The position numbers were made by a program, and so were the translations under genes. From DASUTW01 sp035513995 (GTDB lineage Bacteria > Actinomycetota > UBA4738 > CALAEC01), in assembly GCA_035513995.1 (NCBI GenBank), contig DATKBL010000103.1, positions 1-8,739 on the forward strand: 8,739 nucleotides of DNA, read 5' to 3'. The notes under the pieces were generated by a model. The model was not told the DNA's origin. It was given only the letters and a program-made list of their open reading frames with translations, and searched no databases. Position 1 is the first letter of the stretch, and every line of letters begins with the position of its first letter. Shown here piece after piece: positions 4,639 to 8,739 of the stretch.

Positions 4639-5505
4639 GTGAACGTTGCCGTTGTCGGGGCGGGCAGGGTCGGGACCGCGATGGGGGTGCTGCTCTCCCG
4701 CGCGGGACATATCGTCGTGGCCGTCTCCGGCCGCGGGGCCGGGTCCCGCGAGCGGGCCGACCGACACCTGCCGGGGGTCCCGTTCCTCGGCTCGGTCGAG
4801 GCCGCGAGGCGGGCTGAGGTGGTCCTCGTGACCGTCCCCGACGACCGGATCCTCGACGTGTGCCGGACCCTCGCGAAGCGTGGGGGCCTCGACGAGCGCC
4901 CGTCGGTCCTCCACCTCTCGGGAGCGAACCCGCTCGACGACCTGGCGCCGGCCGCCGAGGTCGGCGCCTCCACCCTCTCGATCCATCCGCTCCAGACCGC
5001 TCCCAGCGTCGATGCCGCGATCGAGCGCTTCCCCGGGAGCGGCTTCGCCGTGACCGCTCGCGACGAGGAGAGCTTCGCCCTGGGCGAGCGCCTCGCCGCC
5101 GACGCCGGAGGCCGCCCATTCCGCCTCCTGGACGAGCACAAGCCCCTGTATCACGCGGCGGCCGTGTTCGCCTCGAACTACCTGGCGGTGGTGGAGGGGC
5201 TGGCCGAGGAGCTGTTCGCGCTGGCGGGGATCCCCGACCCGCGCCCGCTGTTCGGGCCCCTGGCCGAGGGCACCCTGGCCAACGTGCTCGAGCGCGGGGC
5301 GGCCGAGGCGCTCACAGGCCCGGTGGCGCGCGGGGACGCGGGGACGGTCCGTCGCAACCTAGAGGCGCTCCGGGAGAGAGCCCCCGCGTGCCTCCCCTCG
5401 TACGTGTCGCTCGCCAGGGCGGCGCTCGAGCTGGCCGGGCGGGCCGGCCGCGTGAACGAGCACGACAGGATAAGGATCGAGGAGGTGCTCGACGCGTGGA
5501 CGTGA
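4639..5505 (+). CDS. Rossmann-like / DUF2520 oxidoreductase, candidate ketopantoate reductase
   Basis: A 288-residue predicted NAD(P)-dependent dehydrogenase. The N-terminus has the dinucleotide loop G7-x-G9-x2-G12 (VVGAGRVGTAM); HLSG (92-95) and SIHPLQT (114-120) follow, then the C-terminal helical DUF2520 domain with KPLYHAAAVFASN (168-180) and the hallmark TGPVARGD (226-233). The gene directly precedes panC, with a 10-nt overlap if panC starts at 5496. In this position a ketopantoate reductase would make the pantoate that PanC uses; an alternative reductase, PanG of Francisella, is known from the same dehydrogenase superfamily. That role here is inference. GTG 4639 is the first possible start after an in-frame TGA at 4567 but has no SD. 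Family firm, reaction open. Confidence 0.88.
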   Translation: MNVAVVGAGRVGTAMGVLLSRAGHIVVAVSGRGAGSRERADRHLPGVPFLGSVEAARRAEVVLVTVPDDRILDVCRTLAKRGGLDERPSVLHLSGANPLDDLAPAAEVGASTLSIHPLQTAPSVDAAIERFPGSGFAVTARDEESFALGERLAADAGGRPFRLLDEHKPLYHAAAVFASNYLAVVEGLAEELFALAGIPDPRPLFGPLAEGTLANVLERGAAEALTGPVARGDAGTVRRNLEALRERAPACLPSYVSLARAALELAGRAGRVNEHDRIRIEEVLDAWT

Positions 5506-6347
5506 TCCGGCGCCGCGAGCCCCTCCGCGACGCGTGCGACGACGCGCGGCTCGAGGGGAGGACGGTCGGGTTCGTCCCCACGATGGGCTTCCTCCACGAG
5601 GGCCACCTCTCGCTGGTGCGGAAGGCCGGGCGGGAGGCCGACCTGGTCGTCGTCTCGATCTTCGTCAACCCGCTGCAGTTCGGGCCGGGGGAGGACCTCG
5701 AGGCCTACCCACGAGACGCAGAGCGCGACCTGCGCCTCCTGGAGGAGTCGAAGGCCGACCTCGCGTTCGTCCCGACGGTCGAGGAGATGCTTCCGGACGG
5801 GGGGCCGCTGATCACCGTGGATCCGGGGCCCCTCGGCGAGTCGCTGGAGGGGGCCGCGCGCCCCGGGCATTTCCGCGGGGTGTGCACGGTTGTGGCGAAG
5901 CTGCTCGGGGTCGTGGGGCCGTGCCGCGCGTACTTCGGCGAGAAGGACGCGCAGCAGCTCGCGGTGGTCCGCCGGATGGTCGAGGACCTCGATCTGCCGG
6001 CCTCGATCATCGCGGGGGAGACGGTGCGGGAGCCCGACGGCCTGGCGATGTCCTCGCGCAACACTTACCTGTCGCCCGAGGAGCGGGAGGCCGCGCGGGT
6101 CCTGCCGCGAGCGCTGACCGCCGCCGCGACGCTCGCCGAGGAGGGCGAGCGCGACGCGAACGTCCTCCGGGCGGAGATGGCGAAGCACATCGGGGCCGAG
6201 CCGCTGGCCGAGCTCGACTACGTGGCCGTGGTCGACGAAGCGTACTTCACGGAGGTCGAGAAGCTCGACGGCGCGGCGCGGGCCCTGGTGGCCGCACGGG
6301 TCGGTCCCACGCGCCTGATCGACAACGTCAGGCTGGAGGCGCGATGA
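5496..6347 (+). CDS. panC: Pantothenate synthetase
   Basis: PanC joins pantoate and beta-alanine with ATP through a pantoyl-adenylate intermediate to make pantothenate (vitamin B5). The 283-residue length equals that of the E. coli enzyme. Signatures are PTMGFLHEGHLSLV, holding the HxGH nucleotide motif (His34, His37), FVNPLQF (56-62), GHFRGV, GEKDAQQL (148-155) and the KMSKS-like MSSRN (185-189). GTG 5496 is preferred to GTG 5502 because AGGAGGT (5480-5486) lies 9 nt upstream of it, inside the DUF2520 gene. The stop overlaps the nadC start as ATGA. The partner enzymes panB and panD are not in the window, so beta-alanine must come from a gene elsewhere. Confidence 0.98.
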   Translation: MDVIRRREPLRDACDDARLEGRTVGFVPTMGFLHEGHLSLVRKAGREADLVVVSIFVNPLQFGPGEDLEAYPRDAERDLRLLEESKADLAFVPTVEEMLPDGGPLITVDPGPLGESLEGAARPGHFRGVCTVVAKLLGVVGPCRAYFGEKDAQQLAVVRRMVEDLDLPASIIAGETVREPDGLAMSSRNTYLSPEEREAARVLPRALTAAATLAEEGERDANVLRAEMAKHIGAEPLAELDYVAVVDEAYFTEVEKLDGAARALVAARVGPTRLIDNVRLEAR

Positions 6348-7207
6348 CGGACCTTCCGCGAGACGTCGTGGCCACGGCGGTCCTCGGGGCGCTCCGCGAG
6401 GACCTCGGGGCGGAGGGCGACGTGACGTCGGCGGCGGTGATCCCGGAGGTCCAGACCGCCAGGGCCCGCATCGTCGCTCGGTCGGGGGGTGTGCTGGCGG
6501 GCCTGCCGCTGGCGAAGGAGTGCTTCTCGCGCGTGAACGCCCGTTTCCGGCCGCTCAAGGAGGACGGGGAGCCGCTGGCTCCGGGGGACGAGGTCGCGGT
6601 GGTGGGCGGTGCGCTCCGCGCGATCCTCGCCGCGGAGCGCACCGCCCTCAACTTCCTGGGGAGGCTCTCGGGGGTGGCCACCCAGGCCTCCATGTTCGTA
6701 AAGGCGGTCCGCGGCACCGGCGTCGTCGTCCGGGACACGCGCAAGACCACGCCCGGGCTCCGCGTCCTCGAGAAGTACGCGGCGGCGCTGGGCGGGGCCA
6801 CGCCGCACCGCGCCGGGCTGTTCGACGGCCTGTTCATCAAGGACAATCACGTGGCGGCCGCGGGGAGCGTGGCCGAGGCGGTCCGGCGGGCGAAGGCCGC
6901 CCGCCCCGACCTGCCGGTGCTGTGCGAGGTCGAGACGCCGGAGCAGGCCGGGGAGGCGGCGTCCGAGGGCGCCGAGGAGGTGCTCCTCGACAACATGTCG
7001 CTCGAGGCGATGCGGGAGGCCGTGGAGCGGGTGGGCGGCCGGTCGCGCGTCGAGGCCTCGGGGGGCGTGACGCTCGAGACGGCCAGGGCGGTCGCTGAGA
7101 CCGGCGTGGACGCGCTGTCGTCCGGCGCGATCACGCACGCGGCGCCCTGGATCGACCTGTCGCTCGAGGTGCTCGAGGACGTGGAGCTGCCCGCGGAGGA
7201 GGGCTGA
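6344..7207 (+). CDS. nadC: Quinolinate phosphoribosyltransferase (decarboxylating)
   Basis: NadC converts quinolinate and PRPP to nicotinate mononucleotide, CO2 and pyrophosphate, joining de novo quinolinate synthesis to NAD formation. The 287-residue length is usual. Visible signatures: REDLGAEGDVTS near the N-terminus, ERTALNFLGRLSGVAT, DTRKTTPGLR (Arg133, Lys134), HRAGL (155-159), IKDNH (165-169), the acidic pair E195/E197 in CEVET, LLDN (214-217) and EASGG (237-241) with DALSSGAITH. The stretch before His155 reads GGATPHR, where many homologues have GG.NHR. GGAGG (6335-6339) lies 4 nt before the ATG, which overlaps the panC stop. nadA and nadB are not present. The gene occupies the place where related genomes carry panD. 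Confidence 0.97.
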   Translation: MTDLPRDVVATAVLGALREDLGAEGDVTSAAVIPEVQTARARIVARSGGVLAGLPLAKECFSRVNARFRPLKEDGEPLAPGDEVAVVGGALRAILAAERTALNFLGRLSGVATQASMFVKAVRGTGVVVRDTRKTTPGLRVLEKYAAALGGATPHRAGLFDGLFIKDNHVAAAGSVAEAVRRAKAARPDLPVLCEVETPEQAGEAASEGAEEVLLDNMSLEAMREAVERVGGRSRVEASGGVTLETARAVAETGVDALSSGAITHAAPWIDLSLEVLEDVELPAEEG

Positions 7208-7208
7208 G

Positions 7209-7976
7209 ATGCTGTTGGCCGTGGACGTCGGCAATACCGAGACGGTGCTGGGGGTCTTCAGCGACCGCGAGCTCACGCGCCAGTGGCGCATCTCCACCGT
7301 GGCCGACCGCACCGCCGACGAGTTGGCCCTGATGTTCGGGGGCCTCCTCGAGCACCAGGATCTCTCGTTCGACCGCAACGTCACCGCCGTGGTGATCGCC
7401 AGCGTCGTGCCCACCGCGACCCAGGCCCTGCGCGAGATGGTCCGCCGCTACTTCGGCTTCCGCCCGCTCGTCGTGGAGCCGGGTGTGAAGACCGGGATCC
7501 CCGTGCTGACCGACAACCCCAAGGAGGTCGGCGCCGACCGGGTGCTCAACGCCGTCGCCGCCATCGACCTCCACGGGTCCCCGGCCATCGTCGTCGACTT
7601 CGGGACCGCGACGACCTTCGACGCCGTCTCCGAGAGGGGCGAGTACGTCGGCGGCGTGATCGCGCCCGGCGTGCAGATCTCCGCCGCCGCGCTCTACAAG
7701 CACACCGCCCGCCTGCCCCGCGTCGAGCTGGTCGCTCCGAGCTCCGTGATCGGCAAGAACACCGTGGAGAGCGTCCAGTCGGGCATCATGTACGGCTACG
7801 CCTCGATGGTCGACGGCGTGGTCGATCGGATGGCCAAGGACCTGGGGGAGCCGACCGTGATCGCCACGGGCGGGTTGGCGCCGATCATGATCGAGGAGTG
7901 CCGCTCGATCGATCACCACGAGCCGTGGCTGACGCTCCAGGGGCTGCGGATCGTCTTCGAGAGGAACACGGAATGA
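7209..7976 (+). CDS. coaX: Type III pantothenate kinase
   Basis: CoaX phosphorylates pantothenate to 4'-phosphopantothenate, the first and usually controlling step of CoA synthesis. Type III kinases need a monovalent cation and are not inhibited by CoA. The 255 residues show the ASKHA-fold phosphate loops DVGNT (6-10) and DFGTATT (130-136), GADRVLNA (108-115; Asp110 is in the catalytic position), GGVIAPG (148-154) and GKNT, with TGG (220-222) in the adenosine region. SD GGAGGAGGG (7195-7203) lies 5 nt before the ATG, one base after the nadC stop. Together with panC it gives two consecutive steps to CoA. The stop overlaps the lysS start as ATGA. Confidence 0.98.
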   Translation: MLLAVDVGNTETVLGVFSDRELTRQWRISTVADRTADELALMFGGLLEHQDLSFDRNVTAVVIASVVPTATQALREMVRRYFGFRPLVVEPGVKTGIPVLTDNPKEVGADRVLNAVAAIDLHGSPAIVVDFGTATTFDAVSERGEYVGGVIAPGVQISAAALYKHTARLPRVELVAPSSVIGKNTVESVQSGIMYGYASMVDGVVDRMAKDLGEPTVIATGGLAPIMIEECRSIDHHEPWLTLQGLRIVFERNTE

Positions 7977-8739
7977 CGACGGTCGAGGACCCGCGGGAGG
8001 CGCGCCGCCGGAAGCTCGAGGCGCTGCGGAGCCGCGGCGTCGAGCCGTTCGCCCTGCGGTTCGATCGGACCGCGCTCGCCTCGGACCTCCACGAGAAGCA
8101 CGCCGGGCTCGAGCCCGGCGTCGAGACCGGCGAGGCGGCCCGCGTCGCCGGCCGGCTCCTGACCCTTCGCCGCCACGGGAAGCTCTCGTTCGCCACCCTG
8201 CGTGACGGCTCGGGCGAGATCCAGCTCATGCTCGCCGAGGACGCGCTCCCTCCCGAGGGTCTCGCCCTCCTCGACGACCTCGATCTCGGCGACTGGGTGG
8301 GGGCCGAGGGCGAGGTCGTGACGACGAAGCGCGGCGAGCTCTCGGTCCGGGCCTCCGAGCTGACCCTGCTGACCAAGACCCTCCGCCCCCTCCCCGAGAA
8401 GTGGCACGGCTTGAAGGACGTCGAGGCGCGCTACCGCCAGCGCTACCTCGACCTGGTCGCGAACCCCGAGGTGGCCGAGCGCGTCCGACAGAAGGCGCGG
8501 GCGCTGCAGGCGATGCGCGAGCACCTCGACGGCCTCGGCTTCATCGAGGTCGAGACCCCCGTGCTCCAGTCGGTGCCCGGCGGCGGCCTGGCCCGCCCGT
8601 TCCTCACCCACCACGACGCGCTCGACGTCCCGATGTACCTGCGGATCGCCCTCGAGCTGCACCTCAAGCGCCTGCTGGTCGGCGGGCTCGAGCGTGTCTA
8701 CGAGATCGGCCGGACGTTCCGCAACGAGGGCGTCTCCAC
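7973..8739 (+). CDS. lysS: Class II lysyl-tRNA synthetase, N-terminal part (cut by the window end)
   Basis: Charges tRNA-Lys with lysine using ATP. Only the first 255 codons are present, about half of a typical 490-500-residue protein. They contain the N-terminal OB-fold anticodon-binding domain (about 55-145, with SFATLRDGSGEIQLML), the linker EARYRQRYLDL, class II motif 1 with its conserved proline (GFIEVETPVLQ, 189-199), and the start of motif 2 (TFRNEGVS, 248-255). Two details differ from the common form: GGGLARPF where GGAAARPF is usual, and RIALELHLKR where E. coli has RIAPELYLKR. Both are seen as lineage variation, not damage. SD GAGAGGA (7959-7965) is 7 nt before the ATG, which overlaps the coaX stop as ATGA. 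Confidence 0.97.
   Translation, partial: MTTVEDPREARRRKLEALRSRGVEPFALRFDRTALASDLHEKHAGLEPGVETGEAARVAGRLLTLRRHGKLSFATLRDGSGEIQLMLAEDALPPEGLALLDDLDLGDWVGAEGEVVTTKRGELSVRASELTLLTKTLRPLPEKWHGLKDVEARYRQRYLDLVANPEVAERVRQKARALQAMREHLDGLGFIEVETPVLQSVPGGGLARPFLTHHDALDVPMYLRIALELHLKRLLVGGLERVYEIGRTFRNEGVS

Noticed and set aside
5502..5504. GTG 5502 as the panC start (GTGA overlap with the DUF2520 stop)
   Set aside because: The good SD AGGAGGT at 5480-5486 is 15 nt away, but only 9 nt from GTG 5496, which also gives the E. coli length of 283.
1..8739. CRISPR array, tRNA or rRNA gene, insertion sequence, prophage or toxin-antitoxin pair
   Set aside because: No regularly spaced repeats, cloverleaf, transposase or integrase motif was seen on reading both strands; almost all sequence is explained by the listed genes.

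Overview
The window is very GC-rich, densely coded bacterial chromosome with GTG/TTG starts, strong G/C third-position bias and many 1-10 nt overlaps. Gene order and protein motifs point to an actinomycete-like bacterium (Actinomycetota), probably not a Mycobacterium or Streptomyces but a deeper lineage. This rests on synteny: the folK ... DUF2520 oxidoreductase - panC - (panD or another gene) - coaX - lysS order is the one I know from Mycobacterium tuberculosis and relatives. The species cannot be named from the sequence alone.

Layout. (1) 2-1838, plus strand: the C-terminal part of folK (folate), a four-helix DUF2269-like membrane protein, and an unusual fusion of two universal-stress-protein (Usp) domains with a bc1/b6f-type Rieske [2Fe-2S] domain. 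(2) 1835-3298, minus strand: a tightly packed unit read right to left, made of a 40-residue leader ORF, azlC and azlD (branched-chain amino-acid exporter) and a SnoaL/NTF2-like protein. Its last stop codon shares a CTAG with the stop of the Usp-Rieske gene. (3) 3299-3430: a divergent control region with a perfect 11-bp inverted repeat, overlapping back-to-back promoters and a short uORF. (4) 3431-4569, plus strand: an ABATE/CGNR zinc-finger regulator coupled to a GNAT acetyltransferase. (5) 4639-8739, plus strand: a cofactor operon of a DUF2520 Rossmann oxidoreductase, panC, nadC, coaX and the 5' two-thirds or so of... a truncated lysS (first 255 codons).

How the parts fit. Block 5 is housekeeping: pantothenate synthesis (panC, perhaps the DUF2520 protein as the reductase), its phosphorylation to start CoA synthesis (coaX), quinolinate phosphoribosylation to start NAD (nadC), then lysyl-tRNA synthetase. 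panD, which I would expect between panC and coaX, is absent and nadC stands there. Blocks 1-4 lie between folK and the panC operon and look like accessory genes. The most interesting part is 3176-3430. The inverted repeat lies over the -35 box of the azlC promoter and just downstream of the -10 box of the regulator promoter, so one protein bound there could control both directions. The CGNR protein itself is the obvious candidate. Both transcripts begin with a short ORF that would couple translation to the next gene.

I saw no tRNA, rRNA, insertion sequence, CRISPR array or recognisable riboswitch.
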